Source of the DNA: Lepisosteus oculatus
Taxonomy: Eukaryota > Chordata > Actinopteri > Semionotiformes > Lepisosteidae
Direction of reading: 5' to 3'
Length of the DNA: 64,000 nucleotides
Assembly (NCBI RefSeq): GCF_040954835.1
Contig: NC_090698.1
Span: forward strand, 33,223,501-33,287,500
Shown here: one piece after another, positions 49,901-61,017 of the stretch
Layout of the letters: each line of letters begins with the position of its first letter
Position numbering within the stretch: the stretch's first letter is position 1
Position numbers and translations under genes: made by a program
Notes under the pieces: generated by a model
Told to the model about the DNA's origin: nothing
What the model saw: only the letters and a program-made list of their open reading frames with translations
Databases searched by the model: none

Positions 49901-52900
49901 TTAGTGCCTTAACATATCTGTATGTGACAATCCTGAGACAGTCAGAATCATTATGATTGCTCTTCTTTGGACTCTGTCTATAATATCCTTTTTGTGGTGT
50001 GGCAATCCAAAATGACACAATATTCAATGTGAGGTATGTGGAAGATTCTTATGTCAGTGTGCCCAGAGAGCCCTCTTCTAGTTCACCTTTATGCATTATA
50101 CGTTAGTTAACTCATTTTGTAAGGGATTTTAAGATCTGTCGCTGAAAAGCCTGTCAAAGACATTTAATAATCCATCATTGTCTCCTTACTTGAAGGTTGA
50201 CACCCTCAAAGCCACTGCAGTTCCCCTGATGAAGAAGTTTGGTCTTGATGGGGAAGGCCTTGAGCTGAAGGTAATTTTTATTCGCCTACTTGTATAGTTA
50301 AGCCTTTTAAATGTTATTGTATGTTTGTGCTTACCAATCATTTTATAGTCAGAATTACATTGAATCCTGAAAAAAAGATTGCCTGTATCACAGCATACTT
50401 GGTTTTGGTAAACAACAATTCACGTTTCCTGTTTACACTTGTTGAATAGTGCAAAATTTAGAGAAATTATTTAGGGACACCTGATGCCTAGCATTGAGCC
50501 TATGTTCTCGTGAAAAGTTGAAGTGGTGAAGATAAGAAGGGTAACCTCTCTACTCTTTGTTAGTTAGTATCTAATTGATCCAAGGGGCTTTCCAGTTGTT
50601 TCCTGAAAGATGTCAGGTTATGGACTTTGATAATGTGGCTGCATAACGTTTCACATTTCCACAACATTATGCATTTTTTACTTTTTTGCTGAGTAATTCA
50701 ACTTATGCATAAAGCCTGTGGTGTTCCCAGATGTTTGCCTTTGCTTTGCATTTGGTTATTTTCAAATTTTCCATTTAATAATAATAATTATACTAATTGC
50801 TTAATAAATACTAAGTGTATTGCTTACACTTATATAGCGCTTTTCTGGATACTCCACTCAAAGCGCTTTATAGGTAATGAGGACTCCCCTCCACCACCAC
50901 CAATGTGCAGCATCCACCTGGATGATGCAACGGCAGCCATAGTGCACCATAACGCTCACTACACATCAGCTATCATTGGGGAGGAGAGCAGAGTAATGAA
51001 GCCAATTCATAGATGGAGATTATTTGGATGCCATGATTGGGAAGGGCCAATACCAAATTTGGCCACTACGCCGGGGTTACACCCCTACTCTTTTTGAGAA
51101 ACACCCTGGGATTTTTAATGACCACAGAGAGTCAGGACCTCAGTTTTATTTCTCATCCGAAGGACAGCGTCTGTTTACAGTATAGTCTCCCTGTCACTAC
51201 ACGTGGGCATTGGGACCCACATGGACCGTATGGTGAGCGCCCCATGCTGACCCCACTAACACCTCTTCCAGCAGCAACCTTAGTTTTTTCCCAGGAGGTC
51301 TCTCATCCAGGTACTGACCAGGCCCACACCTGCTTAGCTTCAGTGGGTTGCCTGTTGTGAGTTGCAGAGTGATATGGAAGCATTTAAAAAGCAAATGTGT
51401 TGAAATGATTAAATTTCTCTCATCAGATGTTTATTTTTAATGTCTGTGTGATGTATGTCTTTGATGTCACAGCCTCATGTTAAGGTTAACAGATGAAGAT
51501 AGAACTGGACCATTGTTTTTTTTTTAAACATTACCATAGTACATTTACAATCACATTATCAGTACCTTCAAAAGCCCTATACAAAATATAATAGAAAACA
51601 ACTACAGATTTTCTTCTTGTAGAAGTTTTCAGGCTACTGAGGGCTGTTTGGCCCTTTTGTACAATTAGTAAAACCTCTAAACTGCGTAATACCAGAATGT
51701 TTCCCAGATAGCATTGCTCCAAACTCCCCTAAACACTACAAAGCTTAACATGTTGCTAATGGACATTTCCTTGCCTGTGTAGATCGTGAAAAGAGGGATG
51801 CCTCCAGGGGGTGGCGGAGAAGTGCTTTTCACGTGCCCCGTTCGCAGGTGTATTAAACCAGTGCAGCTGACTGACCCCGGCAAAATCAAGCGAATTCGAG
51901 GAATGGCGTATCCTTTTCCTGTTTCAGCTGCATCTACTTATATTGCATCAGACAAGGAGCCCACATTCATGGTTGTTTATTACTATGTGTTTTAATTGCT
52001 AATGCTAATGGATGATCTTCAACAAAAGATTATAATATGCATGAAGAGCTGTTAATCTTCCATTTGCAATACAGTCCTTCAGCTGTATCTTAGTATAGCA
52101 GTATTACAAAAGAGTTGGCTGCTGAGGCATAAAGCCATATTTTGGAAACTTGTTTCCATAGGTTGATAAATATAAAGGAAGCAGAGATCATCGGATTGGG
52201 TTGGGCTGATAGAGCTCACAAACCCTAAATAGGAAGATTTTTTTTTTTCTGAAATTCTGTAATATCTCACTTTATCAAACAAAGATAGTAGGGAAGTCTT
52301 AAATTTTTCTGTCGCACTTGTAATTACAATATCACTACGCAGCAAATACAATGCAATGTTTTTTCTCTCCAATAACATTTCTGTGTTATCTTACTTTGTG
52401 CAAAGTAATAGAAAATCTATATACATTCCAGGATGGATATTTTTCGGTCCTGGTTTTTCACATCTTCACAAAGCTTGGTCTTTTGAATTCTGTTTTTTTT
52501 TTCCTGGGCTTCTTCTTTCATAAAGTGTTCTTTAGGATTTATTATAACATTGGACTTGCCCTTGATTACACTTTCCTTTTTTACTATCAGGCGCATTGTA
52601 GAAAAGTTTGATGTATTTCAGTAGTATTTATTAAATGTTAAAGTTTTTCCTTAACAGAATGATTAGATACTCAGTTAGAGTTTCTCCACAGATTGCAAAC
52701 AGAATTGTGGATTCAGCCAGAAGCATCTTAAACAAGTTTATACCGGACATTTACATTTACACAGACCACATGAAGGGGGCCAGTTCTGGGAAGTGCGTGA
52801 GTTTAATGTTGTTTTTCATAACTTTTGTTTGCATGATGAGCAATTCTGGTAGCTTTTCACTGTATGGTTATTGATCTTCTGGAGTTCTTTCTGCCCTAAT

Positions 52901-53365
52901 ACACAGCTATTTGAAATGTAGCATGAATTGCTATTGCTTTGCTTAACTTTTTACAGGTTTTTAGATTAACAGGTTTGGCCAAAGGGTGTGTATTTTCAGG
53001 ATGTTTGCCAATTTAAAATACCTCTGTATGTGCCAGTAGACTGCACACTTTTCTCTGCATTGATTAATAGCTCAGTGCATCTGTGGACCTCAATTTTGTT
53101 CAGTAATCCTGCTGCAAGTGCCAGTATCATATTTTTAGGTCATTGATAAAGCTGTTTCACCTAGAAAACATTTTTTCTGTTAAACCTAGATGTTTTGCTT
53201 CTTTTCAGATCTCCGGGCTTTGGCCTCTCTTTGGTAGCAGAGACCACAAATGGAACCTTTCTCAGTGCTGAAATGGCTTCCAATCCACAGGGACAGGGAG
53301 ATCCAGTCCTCCCAGAAGAACTAGGAAAGACCTGTGCCAAGCTACTTTTGGAAGAAATATACAGA
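46969..53365 (+). CDS. RCL1: RCL1, 18S rRNA processing factor, exons 1-7 (C-terminus missing)
   Basis: Nucleolar RNA 3'-terminal phosphate cyclase-like protein; binds the GTPase BMS1 and acts in early pre-rRNA cleavage for the small subunit, without cyclase activity. Exons: 46969-47098, 48119-48190, 49260-49435, 50196-50270, 51783-51907, 52667-52792, 53209-53365. Phases join to 287 residues; the family is about 373, so about 86 residues (one or two exons) are lacking. Evidence: GCNFLRQRLVLSTLSGKRVK, DNPGLRG/DFEASFIRLMDKIT, YQPGLLYGGTVEHDC, RGMPPGGGGEV (155-165), DPGKIKRIRGMAYS, PDIYIYTDHMKG, SPGFGLSLVAETT. Exon 6 uses the AG at 52665-52666, not the AG 12 bases earlier pattern TTAACAG, because only that keeps frame. 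Start context AACATGG is good. Confidence 0.93.
47099..48118. other. RCL1: RCL1 intron 1, no identified feature
   Basis: 1.0 kb, AT-rich, no repeat recognised. Confidence 0.5.
48191..49259. other. RCL1: RCL1 intron 2, no identified feature
   Basis: 1.07 kb. The 48480-49130 part has more balanced base composition and could be an old repeat, but I cannot name it. Confidence 0.45.
49860..50120 (-). repeat. CR1-like LINE fragment (reverse)
   Basis: RCL1 intron 3. The reverse strand reads like the CR1-type segment 'caccacaaaaaggatattat' followed by 'agagtccaaagaagagcaat'. A further piece of the family end lies at about 50540-50690 in intron 4. Confidence 0.5.
50815..51375 (-). repeat. 5S rRNA-derived SINE (copy 3, nearly complete)
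   Basis: RCL1 intron 4. On the minus strand the 5S-like head is at about 51375-51285 (plus strand 'cccaggaggtctctcatcca', 'ggtactgaccaggccc', 'cacacctgcttagcttcagt'), which is the reverse complement of the 5S internal promoter and following helix. The body runs left to a LINE-like tail, plus strand 'cttatatagcgcttttctgg' near 50830. This is the best copy in the window and defines the element at about 560 bp. Confidence 0.78.
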
Positions 53366-53639
53366 GTGAGTAATGTGATGCCATACTGTTTCAATTCCAA
53401 GATCTCTGAAGCACAAAAACAAGTAACAAAGCAAAATCAGTGGATGATTAGCTTTTATGTTTTGCATTTCTGCCTGTTTTAGGCTGTTTTAAGTTTGTAG
53501 GGAGTCAGTTGGATAATGAAATATAAAGCATATTTAAAAGTAATGATTATTTGCTTTTCTTGCATAAAAGCAAAGCTTGCAAAAGCGAACACCAATTTTC
53601 CCCTTTAGCTCATTTGATTCTTAGTAGGTAATGTCATAC

Positions 53640-53800
53640 CAGGGTGGCTGGTATTCCTACAATAGTTTGTGAAAAGAATTTCTTCCCCCTTTTAGTTTTT
53701 AATGGACTTTTCCTTATTTTGATTGTGTCCTATTGTTTGTTTCACTGAAGTAAAAAGATTTAAATGCCCTTGTAGATTTATGTCCCCTTATAGTCAGTCC
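53640..53800 (-). repeat. CR1-like LINE fragment (reverse)
   Basis: RCL1 intron after exon 7. Degenerate reverse-strand match to the region before the CR1-like end ('gaaaagaatttcttccccct', 'ttgtgtcc'). Confidence 0.35.
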
Positions 53801-53869
53801 ACTCTGTTGAAGACTAGATTATTTTATCATATCAAGATAGGACCTTCCTTTGAGTTTACTCTTTACTGA

Positions 53870-54545
53870 GCACGTTCTAGAACAAGCTCGAGTGTCGACA
53901 TGGTGACTAGTGAAAGGAATAAGTGTGGAATGGAGTGTGGGCTTGAATCTGAAGCTTCTGCGTTGGGTGATGCAGAGATCAGGCAAGGAGCTGACGCTGG
54001 TGCTCACAGCACGGCGCTGGCCTGATGCCACTGAGACTGCTGCTAAACACGGTCCGCCGGTGGGAGACGGGGAGCCAATGGGGACCAAGTAGGTTTGCAG
54101 GGTAGGCTTCAGGCTGACAACTGCTGTGCAGAGAGGACTGCAGGCTTGACGTAGAAAACTGCCGCTCAGCCCGTGGGTCAGAAAAAAAAGGGAGCCTCGG
54201 GTACAGGAGAAACTGAATATCAAGCCTCCTGAAAAAAGGGGAAGAGCAGGTTTGCAGGGCAGGCTTGAGGTTGCAACTTTTGTACAGAGTGAAGTGTACT
54301 AATGCTCAGCGGAGAAATGTGGAGAGTGAAAGCAGTACTAACAGTGAGGAAAACCCAGGGTGAAATGAAAAAATGACGGTGTTCATTAAAGCGGCGCCTC
54401 GGCTTTAAATAGAAAACCAGGCATTAAATAAGTAGGAAACTACTAATTAATACGGATCATGAAAATGGGATCTGGTCAGAGCAGCATACCCTGGAAAACA
54501 GTGAGCCCTCGTGAGAATGTGACAGTTTCCCAGGGCAACCGCTAG
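53870..54545. repeat. Unidentified GC-richer repeat with internal duplication
   Basis: Stands out from AT-rich surroundings. 'aggtttgcagggtaggctt' (about 54091) and 'aggtttgcagggcaggctt' (about 54248) begin two related units of roughly 155 bp. The right end reads 'cctcgtgagaatgtgaca', whose reverse complement starts TGTCAC like an LTR. No protein family recognised. Possibly LTR-retrotransposon leader sequence. Confidence 0.4.
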
Positions 54546-55479
54546 CCAAAGGTCTTCGTAAGATGGCTATTATCACAAATCTCTTTGCAAGGTATACACT
54601 GCTTTTTCTTCCTGCTCTTGCTGTATACATAAGTGTTAGTATTGTTTTTCCCCGTGTAGGATATGAGTTGTAGTGCTTGAGGGAAGTCTTCCAAGCTAGT
54701 AAACTAAAAGCTGCTGTCCTGTTCTATTTTTGCCATATCAGACTCTAGCTGGGTCAAAATTTTGTTTTGATCCAAAGCTATATCCCTTAGTATTAAAATT
54801 TAAACTTTATTTGCTACTTGTTTTTACAATTAATTGCTACTGTTTTGCTCATTGCACTTTTTTTAATGGAACAGGATTCACAATGCTGGAGAATACATTT
54901 GAAGAAAGGCATTTTTATTAAAGGTCAACAAAATTGCTGTTTAGATTTTTTAGTTGTTATTTTCCAGTTCCTGTGAAATCCAGTTGAATAATTAAGAAAT
55001 TGGTTCAGATGATCGTAGACTCTTGGTAAATTACGACTAGAGGGGATATTTAACACGGGAACAACATTTATCACCGTTTTTACCACACCCAGATTAGCTG
55101 CTGCATCCATGCGCACCACCATCTTCGGTCCTGTCATCAAATTGAAAGTGTTTTGGCAGGTCGTGTAGTTTGGCTGCCATATAGAATTTGTTTTTAAAAA
55201 TGAGTAATTTTGAAAACTGTTCTCTGAAACTAAACATCATAGAGGTATAAAACATGGTTGTCCGTGTTTTGCCTAATCATGACAAGTAGATTAAAGATAA
55301 GCGAGATTCAGGAGTTTCTTGCAATGAAAAATAATTTTAATCCATGTGACAGACCCACCTGGAAGCACCAACTGGAACCACATTAGGGCACAAACTCTCT
55401 GAAAAGCAGGCTTGTATTGCAATTTCAGAGACTGAAATTACCCTAATAAATATTGAGTTTATAGGGAGGAGTATGTATA

Positions 55480-56692
55480 GTTCTATGACAAAGTTTCTGA
55501 ACCCCTTAGGCTTTTTACATATTTCACATTTTTTAAACCTGTTATAAGATTTTTAATCTATGTCCTAATGATAGTCAACTTGATGAAACAAATTACCTAA
55601 ACATGATGATCTTTCAACATTTATTTATCCTCAGCGATACAAATTTTATATCCACGTATGACAAAGAATGGTGGCACAGTGATTAACATTGCTGCCTTTC
55701 AGCACTGAGGCCCCAGTTTCAATTCTGGACCTGCGGTGCTATCTTTGTGGAATTTGTATGTTCTCCCTGTGTTCTTATGGGTTTTCTCCTACAGTTAAAA
55801 AATATGGTAAGTTAGAAAATAGACCCTTGGGGTGAATGTGTGGCTGTGTCTGCCCTCCGATGGACTGGCATCCTATCCGGATGTACGCTGCCTTGTGCCC
55901 TTTGTTTCTGAGATAGGCTCCATATCCCCTGTGACCCTGAATTGGAAGTGGTCCTAAAATGAATTGATGGAAAATGTTTCTGTTTGAGGTCACAGAGTTC
56001 TAACTTTGACTCATCTTTCCAGAGAACGTTGTTTAAGAAGTCTTGTGGGTCATCGTCTTGCTATTTTGCAAATTTCAGACAGGCGGCAACGTTCTTTTTT
56101 TGAGAGCAGTGTTGTTCTCCTTGCTATGCTTCCATGAGCACCATTCTTGTTCAGTAATTTTCGTTGTGAACAATTGCATTAACCAAGGGTTACAGCTCCA
56201 TTAATGTTATTCTGTGACTCTTTATAGCTTCCTTGATGAATTTCTGGTTTGTTCTTAGAGAGATTTTGGTAAGACCACTTCTGGGTAGAATAATTTGAGG
56301 TCATGAGCGTTCTCTGTTTGTAGAATGTCAGTCATCATTATAACCATTTCTGAACTGATGAGCTTCATTTTCTGACGTCCTCTGACATTTCCTTAGATTA
56401 TGACATAAGTGGTTTCCACACACCTACTTGGTACGTAGTAAACCAAATTCACCGTGATCTTTACATAGTTGGGGCCTTAATAAACTCAACCCCGCAGAGA
56501 TCTGCCTAATTTTAACACCTAATTCTTATTATTTCCTTAATTGATAACTTATTCTACCCCCATACAGTTCATTTTGGGCATTCAAGTTTTGATCTAAAAC
56601 TATTCTTTTGAAGTGTATTAATCATTGTATTAATTAAAATTTGACATAGTTTGATGGGTGTGAATACTTTTGCAAGGCACTGTACATGCTCC
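55480..56692 (-). mobile_element. Tc1-like transposon relic, interrupted by a SINE
   Basis: The right end has the Tc1-type terminus 'gaatacttttgcaaggcact' (the same end as the 30.9-32.5 kb element). The left end is degenerate ('tgacaaagtttctgaacccc'). The interior is old transposase-like sequence in reverse with no usable frame. The SINE at 55668-55970 sits inside it and is therefore younger. Confidence 0.6.
55668..55970 (+). repeat. tRNA-type SINE, near full length
   Basis: tRNA-like head 'ggtggcacagtgattaacat' (A-box side) and a degenerate B box near 'ccccagtttcaattctgg', then 'tttgtatgttctccctgtgt', 'ccgatggactggcatcctat', 'gataggctccatatcccctg' and 'accctgaattggaagtgg'. Best copy of this family here and the reference for the others. 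Confidence 0.75.
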
Positions 56693-57439
56693 ATCAGAAA
56701 CATCCTTGTCGATGAAAATGTATTTGTTGGCTTGAGCACCAATGTTCAGTTTGCAGGTCCTGTATGTCTTTTTGTGTTCCCTGCTCTTGGTTACAAGCCA
56801 GTGATTTGTGGTTATGTACCATACTTGCTCGCTCTTTGCTGCTGCTGTTGTTTATTGTTAAATTAAGCTAGCGTGTAGGGAATAACATGTGATAATGTCA
56901 TGTGCGTATATGATGACTTTTGAAACAGGCAATCAGAGTCTGTTTTTTTGACCCGTTAAAAACAAAAAAGCTTGAGAATGTGTGTTGAACAGTTTGTCCA
57001 TGACAACCGTTTTCTCTGATCTACAGTTTAGTCTTCAGAGTTTTTTTAATGTCAACTCAAAATCCAATAACATTTAGTTTGAATTTTAACCAACTCTAGC
57101 GATTTTTATTTTTTCAGTTTAAATAACTTTTACAGTACTTTTTAAAGGCTATGTAGCCCTGCCTGTAGGTATTGCAAATTGTATATTCTTAAGATGTTAT
57201 AAATGTGGATTTATGAAGTTATAAACCAAATTATTGAAGCAATGAATATGTTTTATATGCATTTATATGTTAAATATTTGAAAAAATATGAATTACCTGA
57301 CCAATATTTCTATTACAACATGAAGTTTATAATCATTATTTTATACAGTGCTTTTCAGCGTACATCTCCAAGAATTGTACAGTAAACCAAAGACAAGTAT
57401 AGTATATGAAATTTTACATTAAAAAAATAATAGCTTAAT

Positions 57440-57880
57440 ATGGAAATACATTTTAAGGTTTGAAAGTGCTCATTTATTTGCTAGATCTGATCAAATCTGG
57501 GAGATCGTTCCACAGTCTTGGAACAACAGAACAGAAAGCACAGTGTCACAGTATTTGGAGCCTTGTTTTGGGAACTAAAAGATGTCTAGAATCTAAAGAC
57601 TCCTAAGTGATGTGTATAGTAGGTTAGTAGTTTACAGATATAGTTAGGATCCAAGATATTCAAGCCTTTAAAAATTATTGAATTGTATGTTGAATTCTTT
57701 TCTGAAACCCTTTCAGGGCAAGAAAGTTAAAACAGTGGTCATGTGCTCTTCAATTCTGGTTTTGGATAAAATCTGTGCAGCTGAATTTTTAACATAACTG
57801 CATGTTTGAGTTCACCAGCAAGCACTACATCACTATAATAAAGCCTGGAAAAGACAAAATTAGCAATAAATGGAAGAGAT
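57440..57880 (+). repeat. Interspersed repeat, family uncertain
   Basis: 'gatcgttccacagtcttgga', 'gagccttgttttgggaacta' and the following text resemble a repeat that is frequent in fish genomes next to LINE 3' regions. I cannot assign the class. Confidence 0.35.
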
Positions 57881-57914
57881 ATGTATGGATATGCAGTAAG
57901 GGTTCCTTATCAGC

Positions 57915-58085
57915 CCTTGGACTTTTTCACATTTTATTGTTACAATATGGAATCATAATGTGGGATTTTTTTGCTGTTGATATACACAAAAGACTGTAAT
58001 GTCAAAGTGAAAACTAAATTCTACATATCTTCCTAAATAATGAATGCAAAAAGCAAATAACAGATTGTGCAAGTGTTCATATTTA
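57915..58085 (+). repeat. Tc1-like terminal fragment
   Basis: 'cttggactttttcacatttt', 'attgttacaatatggaatca' parallels the subterminal sequence of the Tc1-like element at 30.9 kb ('cttggactttttcacatttt ... catggaatca'). One end only. Confidence 0.55.
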
Positions 58086-59647
58086 TAATAGCTAATAAAC
58101 CTGTTAGTGGAAATGCAGTTCAGTGTTGAACAACAGTAGTTTAGGGTTTGTATTGCAGGCTTTAAGCAGTAAACTAAAGTAAAGCACCACAGCACAGACT
58201 TAGTTTGAACTTTAGTTTGTGCTTTACCTTTAAGAAAGAGGTAAAAAAGAAATGGGGGGGATTAAAAGGAAAAACTGTATCCTGTGCACCATGGACTTTT
58301 GGATTTTGTATAAAGTGTGGGTTGTGAATTCTATGTTGTACAAACAGACTTCAGTGAGGTAAGTAACAGATCATGACTTAGTCCACTATTTTGAATGAAA
58401 GCAATGAACTTTCTGCCATTTCATGTTCTAATTATTTCACATATAGTTGGGTAAGGAGTTTGTGAAAAACATGTTAGACATGCATGATGAAATCACAAGA
58501 TTATTAAGGTTCTTGACAAAAGTATTGAAAAAGTCAGTTGGATCCCATTTATACATTTCTAGTGGTTTCACAAATGTAAGCACTACTTACAGTTTAAACT
58601 GTAGGGAATTACCAGAAATTATAATGCATCTCTTGTGACCAGACCCAAGGTTTTGGTAATAAGTTTAGATCTATTACTCGTACTTGCTTTTTCAGTATTT
58701 AGGTTCAGTACAGAGAACAGGTGCTTGATGGGGATGGGGGGAGTGAGAAAGACTTCTAAGACAGTTCTCTGGATTACAAAGTTCTTTCATGGTTGGCAAG
58801 CAGTTTCCACAAATTGAAATCTTATAGCCCTAATGCGCGTCTTAATTTATATAATAGGCAGGATGATACATTTATTAACCTGAGCTCTGTAACTCGGTGT
58901 ATAGGGAACAGTAAGCAGTAGTTAGTTCTCTGGATATATTAGCTGGGGATCTTTATTACAGTTTCTCCAGTCCACACAGATGGAAAAAATGGATGTCTGT
59001 GATAGTGAAGCTTGGTGTAGCATAGTGAACTAGCACTATTTTCAGGGAGGAGTAATCTCAGCTTGCTAATTTTTACAGACACTGGAATCTCTGACCCTGT
59101 TATCCTGTTTGCTAGTAAAGGACTTTAACCCTTAACCTTAACTTGGTGTTTGTCATCAAATGAAATTTTTTACCTGCTTAATTGTGATTGCAGAGTCTGC
59201 AGTGTGTATTACAGATGACACATTAATATAATTTGATTTTCTTTCTTGTACAGCACAGAGATATCTAATAATAGCATATCACTATAGCACGCCATTGAAA
59301 ATAATTTTGTTGTGTTCTGGTCTATGCTTGATTAAGTTTACTTGACCAGACTTTGAAATGTTGTGAGGAGACTGGTGCTACTTGTAAACATTTAAGAGCA
59401 AGTTTTGAAGTATTCAGTCACATAAGATAACCAGACATTGTTCCTTGTGATGATGCAATCTATTTATATATGAGGTATTTTTTTCTTTTTACTTATCAAA
59501 GCTAATCTTGTGGAGCAATATATATTGTGCTTTCTTTGCTCATAAAATGGTTGTCATTTATTTGGAGAAGTTAGAAATTGAGTATGTATGTTCATGTAAA
59601 GAGAAATTCTGGATTGTAGTTCAATATCCCTACTGATTTAAGTAGAG

Positions 59648-61009
59648 CAGTGGTTCTCAAACTGTGGTACGCGTACCAGTTGTGGTACGTGGAGTGCCAC
59701 CAGGCGGTACGCCATATGACCCCGGAACTTTGTTGTGTGCACTGAAAAATTGGGACGAGTTTTCATATTTTCTATTTTAATAAAATTAGTTTGTGTCGAA
59801 TACGCAGCCTACGTACTACGATACAGCGCATGCTAATACTTGAGTGGACACACGAGCTACAATGTAGTTCTAAACCATTCTATAGGAATGCCTGCTACAA
59901 ACACAAGTGACCAATTGTATTTAAAAAAAAGTTATCCCCAGCAAATAGGGAGATAGTAGAATGTGCGTGATTTTGGAACAATGCTTGTTGGCACAGGAAA
60001 GCACAGAAATACGTACTACGAATGCTGGCAATCTTGTGAGCACAGGAAAACGTGATAGATAACAGAAAAATATTTAAGAACTGTTCTAGGTTATTTTGAG
60101 AAAAATACACGGAGCGTCTCTGTGTTTCGCTCCCATGCGCATGAAATAAAAACTTCTTTTAACTTCTGCGACAAACTCCTGAAATGGAAACGGGGAAAAA
60201 TGCAAGCTTTCGGATTGCTAAAGCAGGTAAGCCCCACACTACATGTGTGGAGAAAAAGCTGCTGAACAGCTTGACCTGCTGCCCCCTCCGAAAGACAGTC
60301 ACTCATAGAATTATTGATATGGCGGATGATGTCAAAAGTAAGAGTCTATAAATGTCGTTAATTTGGCCAATTTGCACGTTTACGTTTGATACGAGTTTGA
60401 GGACTTTCTGTTCTGTAAGCCGCTACCAACAGGAACTACAGGAGAGCACATATTTCAGCTTCTAAATGAATTTATCGAAGAGAATGGCATCGACTGGATA
60501 AAATGCATCAGAGTTTGTACAGACAGTACTAGAGCGATGACAAGCCGAAACAGCGATGTAGTTGCACATATTAGAGAGGTTGCTCCAGATATGAACTGCA
60601 GCATCCATCGCGAGGCCTTGGCCATCAAGAAAATGCCTGACTTCTTAAAATCTGTTAGACTCTGTTGTGAATTGTATCAAGGCTCGACCAATGAATTCAC
60701 ATCTGCTTTGCTTGACTAAACAGGCTCACCCCTCTCACTGAAATGGTGCTTTTTATTGCTTATTTTTAATTGTTGTTGTTCCTTTTGTCATTCTGTAAAG
60801 CACTTTGAGCCACCTTTAAAAGCGCTATATCAAATAAAGTTTATTATAATATTTATTGTATGTGTTTGTGAGTGTGTGTGCGCATGTGAACTCATGTTGG
60901 CCATTGAGATTTTCTGGGGTTCCTATAAGAAGATGACTTGTAGGTCGTACTTGGATGCTTTGGTTTGATCAGGGGTGGTACTTGGTCCAAGAATGTTTTA
61001 GAACTACTG
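59648..61009 (+). mobile_element. hAT transposon (ZBED/SCAND3-like) with perfect TSD
   Basis: 1362 bp. Starts CAGTGGTTCTCAAACTGTGG and ends with the inverted counterpart 'gaatgttttagaactactg'. Flanked by identical 8-bp AAGTAGAG (59640-59647, 61010-61017). The plus strand about 60415-60720 encodes transposase pieces (GEHIFQLLNEFIEENGIDW, RVCTDSTRAMTSRNSDVVAH, NCSIHREALAIKKMP). Most of the gene is missing. A LINE-type tail at about 60750-60855 ('gtaaagcactttgagccacc', 'aaagcgctatatcaaataaa') lies inside it. Confidence 0.85.
60750..60856 (+). repeat. LINE 3' tail nested in the hAT element
   Basis: Sequence of the type that ends L2-like and SINE elements in fish ('aaagcactttgag', 'gcgctatatcaaataaagtt'). 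It is not part of a hAT transposase gene, so it probably inserted into the element. Confidence 0.55.
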
Positions 61010-61017
61010 AAGTAGAG

